DNA of 43,816 nt from an uncultured Eubacteriales bacterium (lineage in GTDB: Bacteria > Bacillota > Clostridia > Oscillospirales > Acutalibacteraceae). The notes beneath the pieces were generated by a model. The model made no database searches. It was not told the DNA's origin and saw only the letters and a list, made by a program, of their open reading frames with translations. Made by a program: the position numbers and the translations under genes. Below, piece after piece: positions 33,353 through 41,464 of the stretch (position 1 is the first letter of the stretch; the number at the start of each line of letters is the position of its first letter). The stretch is taken from the NCBI GenBank assembly GCA_900315255.1, contig OMYH01000009.1, forward strand, positions 1 to 43,816, written 5' to 3'.

Positions 33353-33392
33353 AACGGTGATATGTAAAGTAATTTATGTATCACCGTTTTTT
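33353..33392 (+). terminator. terminator after rsmG
   Basis: AACGGTGATA (33353-33362) pairs with TATCACCGTT (33379-33388), with six T bases ending the run. It closes the jag/mnm/rsmG segment. Confidence 0.85.
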
Positions 33393-33538
33393 AATTAAAA
33401 ATCAAAGTGTTATCAACGTGATTCTCAAGAAATACTGATAAGTATATTAAATTTATTTTTTTTAATACATTAATATGACATTTTTTGCATCTAAGTGATG
33501 TTATAATATAAACATAGAAAACAAAGCGAGATGATAGC

Positions 33539-34321
33539 GTGGCTGAGATAAAAGTCAGGGGAGAAAGCAAAATTTCTCTGATTCCGATTTACAGAATTAA
33601 TGAGAACATAAGCTTCCCTATGAGAACATATACAAAACAGCAGATCATTCCGCTTGCGGAAAGTATATCGCATAACGGTATTTTACAGCCTCTGATAGTC
33701 AGAAAAAACTCATCGCATACATATGAGCTGATTTCAGGGAAAAGACGCTTACAGGCGGCTGTAATGGCTGGAAAAACAAGCGTGCCCTGCATTATAATTC
33801 ACTGTTCAAAAAGCCGATCGTTATTATACTCACTTGCGGAGAACTTTCAGCGCAGTGAATACTCATACATTGAAAAAGTCAGGATCATAAATATACTGAT
33901 CCATTCATACGGATACACAGTAGAAAAAATATCTGAGCTGTTCGGAAATAATGAAGCTGAAGTTGAGTCTTTACTTAAGTTAAACAGGTACACAGATAAA
34001 GACCTGTTTAAAATCGAAAAAAATGGACTTAGCTTCGATACAGCTTTGTTTTTGAGCGGGATAAAAGATGACAGACGAAGGACAAACTATTTGAACAGAG
34101 TTATTTCAGAAAATCTATCTGTGCAGGATCTCAAAGAAATGACATATAGCATTACGGAAAAGAAAGATAACAGAAAAATCATAATCAAGGATATGAAAGT
34201 ATTTCATAACAGTATTAATAAGATCCTTGAAGCGATGAGATTATCAGGAATAAATCCGCTTGAAAGCAAAACCGAAAATAATGATTACATACTTTATGTT
34301 ATACGAATACCTAAGCGGTAG
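33539..34321 (+). CDS. ParB-family protein, Noc-like
   Basis: A 260-residue paralogue of ParB. The CTP-binding N-domain shows L-A-E-S-I-S-H-N-G-I-L-Q-P-L-I-V-R and S-G-K-R-R-L-Q-A-A, where ParB has GERR; next is A-E-N-F-Q-R-S-E-Y-S. The HTH follows, then a short C-terminal dimerisation domain. In Bacillus the gene at this place is noc, a nucleoid-occlusion factor that binds its own sites. Whether this clostridial copy has the same role is unknown. It starts at GTG with a weak RBS, and a TATAAT -10 (around 33500) lies upstream. It is more AT-rich than parB. Confidence 0.8.
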   Translation: MAEIKVRGESKISLIPIYRINENISFPMRTYTKQQIIPLAESISHNGILQPLIVRKNSSHTYELISGKRRLQAAVMAGKTSVPCIIIHCSKSRSLLYSLAENFQRSEYSYIEKVRIINILIHSYGYTVEKISELFGNNEAEVESLLKLNRYTDKDLFKIEKNGLSFDTALFLSGIKDDRRRTNYLNRVISENLSVQDLKEMTYSITEKKDNRKIIIKDMKVFHNSINKILEAMRLSGINPLESKTENNDYILYVIRIPKR

Positions 34322-34387
34322 TTAAATCAGCGTTCTCCCAATATCCATATACACATTTCTTCATACCTCTGCTTTCAACAGAAAGTA

Positions 34388-34422
34388 CAGAAACCGATCG
34401 GTTTGTTCCGGTCGGTTTTCTG
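34388..34422 (+). terminator. terminator after the Noc-like gene
   Basis: CAGAAACCGATCGG pairs with CCGGTCGGTTTTCTG (34408-34422) with one bulge, then TTTAT. Confidence 0.6.
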
Positions 34423-34446
34423 TTTATATCTTCCGATGCGATAATA

Positions 34447-34490
34447 TCACATATGTGAAAATCAACATTAGATAATTTCAAATATGTGAA
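34447..34490. promoter_or_regulatory. tandem dyads upstream of parA
   Basis: TCACATATGTGA (34447-34458) and TTCAAATATGTGAA (34477-34490). The two cores start 31 bp apart, three helical turns. A shorter palindrome TGTTGAGTCAACA lies at 34571-34583. They look like operator pairs for an unidentified regulator. The rest of 34322-34735 holds the terminator, the parS and a -10 box, and no gene. Confidence 0.45.
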
Positions 34491-34594
34491 TTTGTCACAA
34501 TGTATATATCAAACGTTTGTTATTTGTACGAAAATACAAATGTACGTTGACACTACATGATGCAGTTTAATGTTGAGTCAACACGTTCTAAGAA

Positions 34595-34610
34595 TGTTTC
34601 ACGTGAAACA
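34595..34610. promoter_or_regulatory. parS site upstream of parA
   Basis: TGTTTCACGTGAAACA, perfect match to the parS consensus, 126 bases before parA. Confidence 0.96.
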
Positions 34611-34675
34611 TTGAATGGATAAACATAAAAATAAAAAAATATATAAAACCCCTTTAAATTATTGCCGTAAGATGA

Positions 34676-34681
34676 TATAAT
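34676..34681 (+). promoter_or_regulatory. -10 box for parA-parB
   Basis: TATAAT 55 bases before the parA start; the matching -35 (TTTAAA at 34653-34658, 17-base spacer) is poor, so an activator or weak expression is possible. Confidence 0.45.
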
Positions 34682-34735
34682 AAAGAATGTTCAAAACTAT
34701 ATTTGATAACTCTATCAATGGAAAGGAATTTGATA

Positions 34736-35494
34736 ATGAGTAAAATTATAGCAATAGCCAATCAGAAGGGCGGCGTAGGCAAAACTACAACTTCTGTTAA
34801 TCTTGCCGCAGGACTTGGCAAATTGGGTAAAAAATCCCTCCTGATTGATATTGACCCGCAGGGAAATGCTACAAGTGGAGTCGGAGTCGATAAGAGAGCA
34901 GTAAGATACAGTACATATGATGTTTTCGTAGAGGGAATACAAGGAAAAGACGTAGTAGTCAAGACACAGTTTGAAAATCTTGATCTGATGCCTTCAAGCC
35001 TTGATCTTGCTGCGGCAGAGCTTGAAATTGCCGACAGAAAGCACAGAGAGGCAATTCTTAAAAATGCTGTTATCCAGCTTAGGGAAAAATACGATTACAT
35101 AATAATTGACTGTCCTCCGTCGCTTGGATTGATTACCGTGAATGCACTTTGTCTTTGTGATACGATTTTGGTTCCGATACAGTGCGAATATTATGCACTT
35201 GAAGGACTATCTCAGCTTATGAATACAGTCAGACGTGTAAAAAGATCATATAATGAGCATATCGACATCGAAGGTGTGCTGCTTACTATGTATGACGGAA
35301 GACTTAACCTTACACAGCAGGTTGTAGAAGAGGTCAAGAGATTTTTCCCGAGAAAGGTGTTTAATACTGTTATACCGAGAGCTGTGCGTCTCAGTGAAGC
35401 TCCGAGCTTTGGTACTCCTATCATGTATTATGACAGATCAGGAAAGGGCAGCATAGCATATATGGCGCTTGCCAAAGAAATAGATAAGAAGTAA
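34736..35494 (+). CDS. parA: chromosome-partitioning ATPase ParA/Soj
   Basis: A 252-residue ParA. The deviant Walker A reads K-G-G-V-G-K-T-T, and the Walker A' and B aspartates lie in D-I-D-P-Q-G-N and I-I-D-C-P-P-S-L-G. ParA binds DNA non-specifically when ATP-bound and is released by ParB; in Bacillus, Soj also modulates DnaA. The ATG at 34736 has AAAGGAA. parB follows 11 bases later. Confidence 0.96.
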   Translation: MSKIIAIANQKGGVGKTTTSVNLAAGLGKLGKKSLLIDIDPQGNATSGVGVDKRAVRYSTYDVFVEGIQGKDVVVKTQFENLDLMPSSLDLAAAELEIADRKHREAILKNAVIQLREKYDYIIIDCPPSLGLITVNALCLCDTILVPIQCEYYALEGLSQLMNTVRRVKRSYNEHIDIEGVLLTMYDGRLNLTQQVVEEVKRFFPRKVFNTVIPRAVRLSEAPSFGTPIMYYDRSGKGSIAYMALAKEIDKK

Positions 35495-35505
35495 GAGGTG
35501 AGTTA

Positions 35506-36378
35506 ATGGGAATAAAAAAAAGCGGTCTTGGAAGAGGTCTGAGCGAGATATTTATGCAAAATGAGAGCGAGGACAGCAACAGTACCGTTACTCTGAAAAT
35601 ATCGGAGATAGAACCGAATAAAAACCAACCTCGAAAAGATTTCGAGCCGGAGTCGCTCAGTGAGCTGTCGGAATCAATATCTCAGCATGGGATTTTACAG
35701 CCGCTTGTGGTACGTCCTATTTTTGGCGGAGGCTATGAGATAGTTGCAGGAGAGAGAAGATTCCGTGCGGCGCGTATGGCAGGTCTGACCGAGATTCCTG
35801 TTGTTATAAGAGAGCTTACCGATGCTCAGACAATGGAGCTTGCGTTGATAGAGAACCTTCAGAGAGAGGATCTCTCCGATTTAGAGCTTGCCAGAGGTTA
35901 CGAGTCACTTATAAAAGAATACGACATGACTCAGGAACAGGTGGCGAAAACAGTAAACAAATCACGATCCTCGGTTGCAAACACACTCAGACTTATGAAG
36001 CTTCCGGAGAGTGTCAAGACAATGCTTACCAATTCTGATATTACATCTGGCCATGCGAGGGCTTTGTTATCACTTGAAGATGATGAGTTGATTGAACAGG
36101 CTGCACAGCAGATCGCGGATAATAATCTGTCTGTAAGGGATACCGAAAAACTCGTATCTCAAATGGTGAAATCAAAGGATGAAAGCACCGAAATAGTAAT
36201 AAAAGAAAAAAAAGACAGACGTCCTCAGTTTTATCGTGAGGTTGAATTATCTCTCAATGAATCATTGGGCAGAAAGGTTACCGTGAATCAGAAAAATAAG
36301 AATAACGGCACAGTAGTGCTTGAATTTTACGGTGAAGATGATCTGAGAGAATTGTTGAAGAGATTTAAAGAAGAATAA
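35506..36378 (+). CDS. parB: chromosome-partitioning protein ParB/Spo0J
   Basis: A 290-residue CTP-dependent DNA clamp. N-terminal boxes are S-I-S-Q-H-G-I-L-Q-P-L-V-V-R and G-E-R-R-F-R-A-A-R; the arginine patch is L-I-E-N-L-Q-R-E-D-L. The HTH parS-binding part (QEQVAKTVNKSRSSVANTLR) is intact, and the C-terminal dimer domain ends L-R-E-L-L-K-R-F-K. It loads at parS and spreads, and it recruits SMC in relatives. parA-parB form an operon. Confidence 0.96.
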   Translation: MGIKKSGLGRGLSEIFMQNESEDSNSTVTLKISEIEPNKNQPRKDFEPESLSELSESISQHGILQPLVVRPIFGGGYEIVAGERRFRAARMAGLTEIPVVIRELTDAQTMELALIENLQREDLSDLELARGYESLIKEYDMTQEQVAKTVNKSRSSVANTLRLMKLPESVKTMLTNSDITSGHARALLSLEDDELIEQAAQQIADNNLSVRDTEKLVSQMVKSKDESTEIVIKEKKDRRPQFYREVELSLNESLGRKVTVNQKNKNNGTVVLEFYGEDDLRELLKRFKEE

Positions 36379-36397
36379 TAAAAAGGAGAAATAAAAA

Positions 36398-37675
36398 ATG
36401 ATCGATATTAAGTTTTTAAGAGAAAATCCCGATGTTGTAAAGGAAAATATCAAGAAGAAATTCCAGGACAGCAAGCTCCCTCTTGTTGATGAGGTGATTG
36501 AGCTTGATAATGAGAGAAGGGCAACACAGCAGAAGGCTGATTCTCTCAGAGCCGACAGAAATAAGTATTCAAAGCAGATAGGTGCTTTGATGGGGCAGGG
36601 CAAAAAGGAAGAAGCCGAGGAGATGAAAAAGCTTGTTACCGAGAAATCCGAGGAGCTTGCTCGGCTTGAGGTCATGGAAACGGAGATAGGCGAGAAGGTC
36701 AAGAAAATCATGATGACTATCCCGAATATCATTGACGACAGTGTTCCGATAGGCAAAGATGACAGTGAAAACGTTGAAGTACAGCGTTACGGCGATCCCT
36801 TTGTACCCGATTTTGAGATACCCTATCATACGGAAATCATGGAGAAGCTCAACGGTATTGACCTTGACAGCGCAAGACGTGTTGCGGGCAACGGATTCTA
36901 TTATCTCATGGGCGATATAGCAAGACTTCATTCTGCTGTTATCAGTTACGCAAGAGATTTTATGATAGACAGAGGCTTCACATACTGTGTACCGCCGTTT
37001 ATGATCAGAAGTGATGTAGTTACGGGTGTTATGAGCTTTGCTGAAATGGATGCTATGATGTACAAAATAGAGGGCGAAGATCTTTACCTTATCGGTACAA
37101 GCGAGCATTCTATGATAGGCAAGTTCATTGACACAATGATCAAAGAGGAAGAACTTCCGAAGACTCTCACAAGTTATTCACCGTGCTTCAGAAAAGAGAA
37201 AGGCGCTCACGGAATCGAGGAGAGAGGTGTTTACCGTATCCATCAATTCGAGAAACAGGAGATGATCGTTGTCTGCAAGCCCGAGGATAGTAAGATGTGG
37301 TTTGATAAGCTCTGGCAGAACACAGTTGATCTTTTCCGTACACTTGATATTCCTGTTCGTACACTTGAGTGCTGCTCGGGAGATCTGGCCGATCTTAAGG
37401 TCAAGAGTATTGATGTAGAAGCGTGGTCGCCACGTCAGAAAAAGTATTTTGAGGTAGGCTCATGCTCTAATCTTGGTGACGCACAGGCAAGACGCTTAAG
37501 AATCAGAGTGAGCGCAGGCAAGAATAAATACTTTGCGCATACTCTTAACAATACAGTCGTCGCTCCGCCGAGAATGCTTATTGCTTTCCTTGAGAATAAT
37601 CTCAACGAGGACGGTTCGATTAGAATTCCTGAGGCTCTCAGACCGTATATGGGCGGTAAGGATATTATAAAATAA
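36398..37675 (+). CDS. serS: seryl-tRNA synthetase
   Basis: A 425-residue class II synthetase. An N-terminal coiled-coil arm (residues about 27-100, rich in Lys and Glu) that grips the tRNA long arm is followed by the catalytic core. Motif 2 appears as P-C-F-R-K-E-K-G-A-H-G-I-E-E-R-G-V-Y-R and H-Q-F-E-K-Q-E; motif 3 is weakly recognised as N-N-T-V-V-A-P-P-R-M-L-I-A. The ATG has AAAGGAG. It follows parB by 19 bases, so it may share its transcript. No T-box precedes it. Confidence 0.95.
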   Translation: MIDIKFLRENPDVVKENIKKKFQDSKLPLVDEVIELDNERRATQQKADSLRADRNKYSKQIGALMGQGKKEEAEEMKKLVTEKSEELARLEVMETEIGEKVKKIMMTIPNIIDDSVPIGKDDSENVEVQRYGDPFVPDFEIPYHTEIMEKLNGIDLDSARRVAGNGFYYLMGDIARLHSAVISYARDFMIDRGFTYCVPPFMIRSDVVTGVMSFAEMDAMMYKIEGEDLYLIGTSEHSMIGKFIDTMIKEEELPKTLTSYSPCFRKEKGAHGIEERGVYRIHQFEKQEMIVVCKPEDSKMWFDKLWQNTVDLFRTLDIPVRTLECCSGDLADLKVKSIDVEAWSPRQKKYFEVGSCSNLGDAQARRLRIRVSAGKNKYFAHTLNNTVVAPPRMLIAFLENNLNEDGSIRIPEALRPYMGGKDIIK

Positions 37676-37711
37676 CGGACAATAAATTATCGGCAGTATA
37701 CTTTTAAACAA

Positions 37712-37798
37712 GGAGCTGAAGCTCCATCGTACGTTGTTGGGAAATTATAATCCACCACCGACATATGTATGATCCCCGCCTCTTTAGGCGGGGATCAT
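37712..37798. repeat. hairpins downstream of serS
   Basis: A small stem GGAGC/GCTCC lies at 37712-37725. A perfect 12-bp stem ATGATCCCCGCC/GGCGGGGATCAT lies at 37769-37798 around TCTTTA. No T-run follows the larger stem. Confidence 0.5.
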
Positions 37799-37843
37799 CG
37801 ACGTTTATTATAAGCTGCTGCAGCTTTGTGATAGGGTGAAGAT

Positions 37844-38686
37844 ATGATAAAAGCTATATTTTTTGATCTTGACGGTACGCTGCTTGACAGTAACAAGAGG
37901 ATCCCCGATAGAGCCGTTGAGTATCTGAAAAAGTGCAAGGAAAATGGAATTAAGCTTTTTATTTCAACCGCACGACTTCCAAAATGCAGGGATACCCTTA
38001 AATTCGGAACAGCGGTTAAATCGTTGTTTAACGGAGGGGTGTTCTGCAACGGAGCAATTGTTGAAACAAATAATGAATGCACATATAATTGTTTGTCGGA
38101 GAGTACGGTAATAGATATTCTGGGACTATTGAAAAGATTCGAGAATATCTATATATCCGTTCAGATGAAAGATAATATTCACGCATTTAATAAGCAGCTG
38201 CCTGTAGACGAACAAAGGCTTTGGGGGTTGGAAGAAGGCAAGATTTTTTCCACAGATAATTGCCGCATGGTTGATGTTATTAAGCTGCTGATTTTTGACG
38301 GAGGATATTACTCAGGATTAAATAAGTTACCAGATGAAGTTATCAACACTATTTCAAAAAAATGTGGAAAAGAAGCTGCGCTTTATCTTACTGACGGCGG
38401 TAAGGTTATTCAGGTGAATGCTTTCGGAGTCAGTAAATATAACGGGATTGAAACAATACGAAAATCGTTAGGATTCAAAAAGAGTGAATGTGTGGTTTTC
38501 GGAGATGATTATAACGATATTGAAATGCTCTCAAATTATAAGAATTCATATGCGATGGGAAATGCCGCTCAGGAGATTAAAAAAGCTGCATCATATATCA
38601 CCGAAAGCAATGATAATGATGGGATAGCGAATGCGTTAGAAAAAATTCTGAATAGCTATAATATGAAGCAGCGTTATATTTTTTAA
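37844..38686 (+). CDS. Cof-type HAD hydrolase
   Basis: A 280-residue HAD phosphatase of the Cof/IIB type. Motif I is F-F-D-L-D-G-T-L-L-D-S, motif II F-I-S-T-A-R, and the late V-F-G-D-D-Y-N-D-I-E-M-L is motif IV. The cap domain lies between residues about 85 and 200. Such enzymes dephosphorylate sugar phosphates or cofactors; the substrate is not evident. The ATG follows AGGGTGAAG. Confidence 0.85.
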   Translation: MIKAIFFDLDGTLLDSNKRIPDRAVEYLKKCKENGIKLFISTARLPKCRDTLKFGTAVKSLFNGGVFCNGAIVETNNECTYNCLSESTVIDILGLLKRFENIYISVQMKDNIHAFNKQLPVDEQRLWGLEEGKIFSTDNCRMVDVIKLLIFDGGYYSGLNKLPDEVINTISKKCGKEAALYLTDGGKVIQVNAFGVSKYNGIETIRKSLGFKKSECVVFGDDYNDIEMLSNYKNSYAMGNAAQEIKKAASYITESNDNDGIANALEKILNSYNMKQRYIF

Positions 38687-38702
38687 AACTTGTTGATATA
38701 GG

Positions 38703-38732
38703 TTGATTTTTGAGTGTTTTTTATGATATAAT
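38703..38732 (+). promoter_or_regulatory. promoter of the DUF1846 gene
   Basis: TTGATT (38703-38708), 18 bases, TATAAT (38727-38732), 47 bases before the ATG. Confidence 0.65.
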
Positions 38733-38778
38733 AAAAGCGTTGTTTTTTTATTTCAGTAGACAGAAAAGAGTGTGTGAA

Positions 38779-40263
38779 ATGAACAGAGTTGGCTTTGATA
38801 ATGAGAAATACCTGAAACTTCAATCAGAGAAGATAAGAGAGAGAATAAATAGCTTCGGCGGTAAGCTTTACATGGAATTCGGCGGTAAGCTGTTTGATGA
38901 TTACCATGCATCTCGTGTGTTGCCGGGCTTTCAGCCTGACAGTAAAGTCAGAATGCTTTTGAAGCTAAAGGATCAGACCGAGATCATATTTGCTATCAAT
39001 GCTGCTGCTATTGAACAGAATAAAATGAGAAGCGACATCGGCATTACATATGACATGGACATTCTGAGGCTGATAGACAAGCTGACAGAGATAGGTTTAT
39101 ATGTGGGCAGTGTAGTAATAACACAATATAACAATCAGCCGTCAGCCGACAAATTCAAAGCAAGACTTGAGAACCTCGGTATCAGAGTTTATTTACATTA
39201 TACCATCGAAGGTTATCCGTCTAATCCGAATTACATAGTAAGCGAAGAAGGATTTGGCAGAAATGAATATATCGAAACGTCAAGATCACTAATTGTTGTT
39301 ACGGCGCCGGGTCCGGGAAGCGGTAAAATGGCGACTTGTTTGTCACAGCTTTATCACGATAATAAGAGAGGGATAAAGGCAGGATACGCTAAGTATGAGA
39401 CATTCCCCGTGTGGAGTATTCCGCTTATGCACCCTGTAAATCTTGCATATGAAGCTGCAACTGCTGATCTTAACGATGTCAATATGATCGACCCATGGCA
39501 CCTTCAGGCATACGGAGAAACTACCGTAAACTATAACCGTGACGTTGAGGTGTTCCCTGTACTTAATGCGATCTTCCAGCATATTTCGGGTGAATCACCA
39601 TACAAATCACCGACTGATATGGGTGTTAATATGGTTGGATTTGCTATTACAGATAATGAAGTTGTCTGCGAAGCATCCAAGCAGGAAATAATCAGAAGAT
39701 ATTATGCAGCATTACAAAAGAATAAACAAACAGGTCTTGCGGTAGGTGAAGTTAAAAAGATAGAAATGCTTCTTAACAGAATGGAGCTAAGCACGAATGA
39801 CAGGGCTGTCGCAAAGGCCGTGAATGCATTTGCTGAGAATCACGAAAATCCTGTTGCAGGAATTGAGCTGAACAACGGAAGGATCGTAACGGGAAAAACA
39901 GGTCCTCTGCTCGGCGCAGTATGCTCTATGTTGTTAAATGCAATAAAGGTTCTGGCAGGTATCGATGACGATGTTCTGCTGCTTTCAAAAGAGGTAATTC
40001 AAGCTATACAAAAGCTTAAAACAAAGGTTATGAAGAACCAGAATCCTCGAATGCACGTAGACGAGGTTTTGATTGCGTTGTCTGTAAGCGCCGAGAATGA
40101 CGATAATGCAAAGCGCGCACTGGAGCAGGTTCCTAATCTGAAGGGAACACAGGTTCATTCGTCGGTTATACTGTCGCAGGAGGATATGGATATATTCCGT
40201 CGACTCGGAGTTGATCTTACTTGCGAGCCTGTATACGAATCCGATAAGCTGTATCACAAATAA
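38779..40263 (+). CDS. DUF1846 family protein
   Basis: A 494-residue cytoplasmic protein of DUF1846, a family with solved structures but no proven function. Recognisable segments are GFDNEKYLKLQSEKIRERI at the start, T-A-P-G-P-G-S-G-K-M-A-T (a P-loop-like glycine block near residue 175) and M-G-V-N-M-V-G-F. Length is normal. The start at 38779 is favoured because the frame further upstream overlaps the promoter. It stands alone between its own promoter and a terminator. Confidence 0.88.
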   Translation: MNRVGFDNEKYLKLQSEKIRERINSFGGKLYMEFGGKLFDDYHASRVLPGFQPDSKVRMLLKLKDQTEIIFAINAAAIEQNKMRSDIGITYDMDILRLIDKLTEIGLYVGSVVITQYNNQPSADKFKARLENLGIRVYLHYTIEGYPSNPNYIVSEEGFGRNEYIETSRSLIVVTAPGPGSGKMATCLSQLYHDNKRGIKAGYAKYETFPVWSIPLMHPVNLAYEAATADLNDVNMIDPWHLQAYGETTVNYNRDVEVFPVLNAIFQHISGESPYKSPTDMGVNMVGFAITDNEVVCEASKQEIIRRYYAALQKNKQTGLAVGEVKKIEMLLNRMELSTNDRAVAKAVNAFAENHENPVAGIELNNGRIVTGKTGPLLGAVCSMLLNAIKVLAGIDDDVLLLSKEVIQAIQKLKTKVMKNQNPRMHVDEVLIALSVSAENDDNAKRALEQVPNLKGTQVHSSVILSQEDMDIFRRLGVDLTCEPVYESDKLYHK

Positions 40264-40267
40264 TTAA

Positions 40268-40295
40268 CCCCCCTCGTTTAACGAGGGGGAAAATT
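40268..40295 (+). terminator. terminator after the DUF1846 gene
   Basis: CCCCCTCG (40269-40276) pairs with CGAGGGGG (40282-40289) around TTTAA, then AAAATTTTAT. It lies directly at the 3' end of the convergent membrane-protein gene and may serve both. Confidence 0.75.
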
Positions 40296-41264
40296 TTATC
40301 TTATGAACTTATTGGCTGAAGAGGAATTTGATTTTCTTTGTGAATTAGGATCAACAGCTTCTCCGATAACACCAAAGTCGGTGTATAATGTACCGTGCGT
40401 TTTTGTTTCATCTACAATATTAGAATACAAATAAGCTATTACGCCTATTATAATAGGTATCAATCCTTTGACATAAACAAATACTAAGGAAATAAATACA
40501 TAAATATCGCTTATTTTGTAACCCAATCCGCTGAAGGCGTCTCTATAGCAATAATAAAGAAATGTTGTTACTGCAGCATATGAAAGAAGGATGACGCCTA
40601 TAATAATGCTGAATGTTCCGTATGTGTGAGCGCCCTTGTTTTTAGGGACGCTGTCGTTCAAACTTGACTTTACAGATTTGAGAAAATCAGCTTGTGCTTG
40701 AGTGATCCATAATACAAACAGAATGGCGATTTCAATACCGACCATAGCTATAACTATGCTGAACTTCTTTTCATTCAATTCGCCGGAAGTCATTTGAAGT
40801 ATACCTGGTATAATACTCAAAGAATCCGGGTTAGCGATGATAACGATAAATATTGATATAAACGTCAGAAAGAATAGAAGTCCGTAGATAACGAGTACAC
40901 CCATAGTTAAAAGGTATAACATATAGATATTAGACTCTGGAGAGCTGCTGTAATCCTCATTCTTGCTCTTAATATAAATACGCAGCAAATTAAATGTAAA
41001 GAAACCGTTGGCAAGAATATTGAACAGATCAAAAGTAGTATGATAACTCCCGACGTCTACGGTAATATTAAATTTTGAAAAGGCTACATTCAAAAGTACA
41101 ATTTCAAACGGACCGTTAGATGAGAACATAACGTAAATATTACAAATAATATTCAAAAACATTAGTATGATCAATAATAACATAATTGATTTGCCGCAGA
41201 AATGTTTTATCATATTAAAATTTCTTTCGTAGTTATCCCTTGGTGTAAGATATTGGCTGTTCAT
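40296..41264 (-). CDS. polytopic membrane protein A
   Basis: A 322-residue membrane protein with about six spans, starting near residues 27-47, and a hydrophilic C-terminal tail (DPNSQRKSNSSSANKF). The segment ITQAQADFLKSVKSS...GAHTYGTFSIIIGVI recurs in the next gene upstream as INAQTTFLKSCKNS...GASAYGNLSIVLGFI, so the two are paralogues. Function is unknown, and no transport motif is visible. The ATG follows GAGGTGG. Confidence 0.75.
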   Translation of the reverse strand: MNSQYLTPRDNYERNFNMIKHFCGKSIMLLLIILMFLNIICNIYVMFSSNGPFEIVLLNVAFSKFNITVDVGSYHTTFDLFNILANGFFTFNLLRIYIKSKNEDYSSSPESNIYMLYLLTMGVLVIYGLLFFLTFISIFIVIIANPDSLSIIPGILQMTSGELNEKKFSIVIAMVGIEIAILFVLWITQAQADFLKSVKSSLNDSVPKNKGAHTYGTFSIIIGVILLSYAAVTTFLYYCYRDAFSGLGYKISDIYVFISLVFVYVKGLIPIIIGVIAYLYSNIVDETKTHGTLYTDFGVIGEAVDPNSQRKSNSSSANKFIR

Positions 41265-41413
41265 TAAACCACCTCATTATTGTTCTATACTTATTTTAGA
41301 TTATTTCAACACAAATTACAATAGCCACACTTCAATTAAATAAAAAATATCACATTTAACAAAAAACGAAATGTAATTTTTACAATTCAATAAAATATAA
41401 TACTAATCTAAGT

Positions 41414-41444
41414 AAAAAAAAGGCATATCCAAACAGGATATGCC
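41414..41444 (-). terminator. terminator of membrane protein B gene
   Basis: GGCATATCC/GGATATGCC (41422-41444) with a T8 run on the minus strand, 21 bases past the stop. Confidence 0.85.
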
Positions 41445-41464
41445 CAAAATAGCTGAGGCAGAGA

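Noticed and set aside
36379..36397. T-box or riboswitch before serS
   Set aside because: Only 19 bases separate parB and serS, which is too short.
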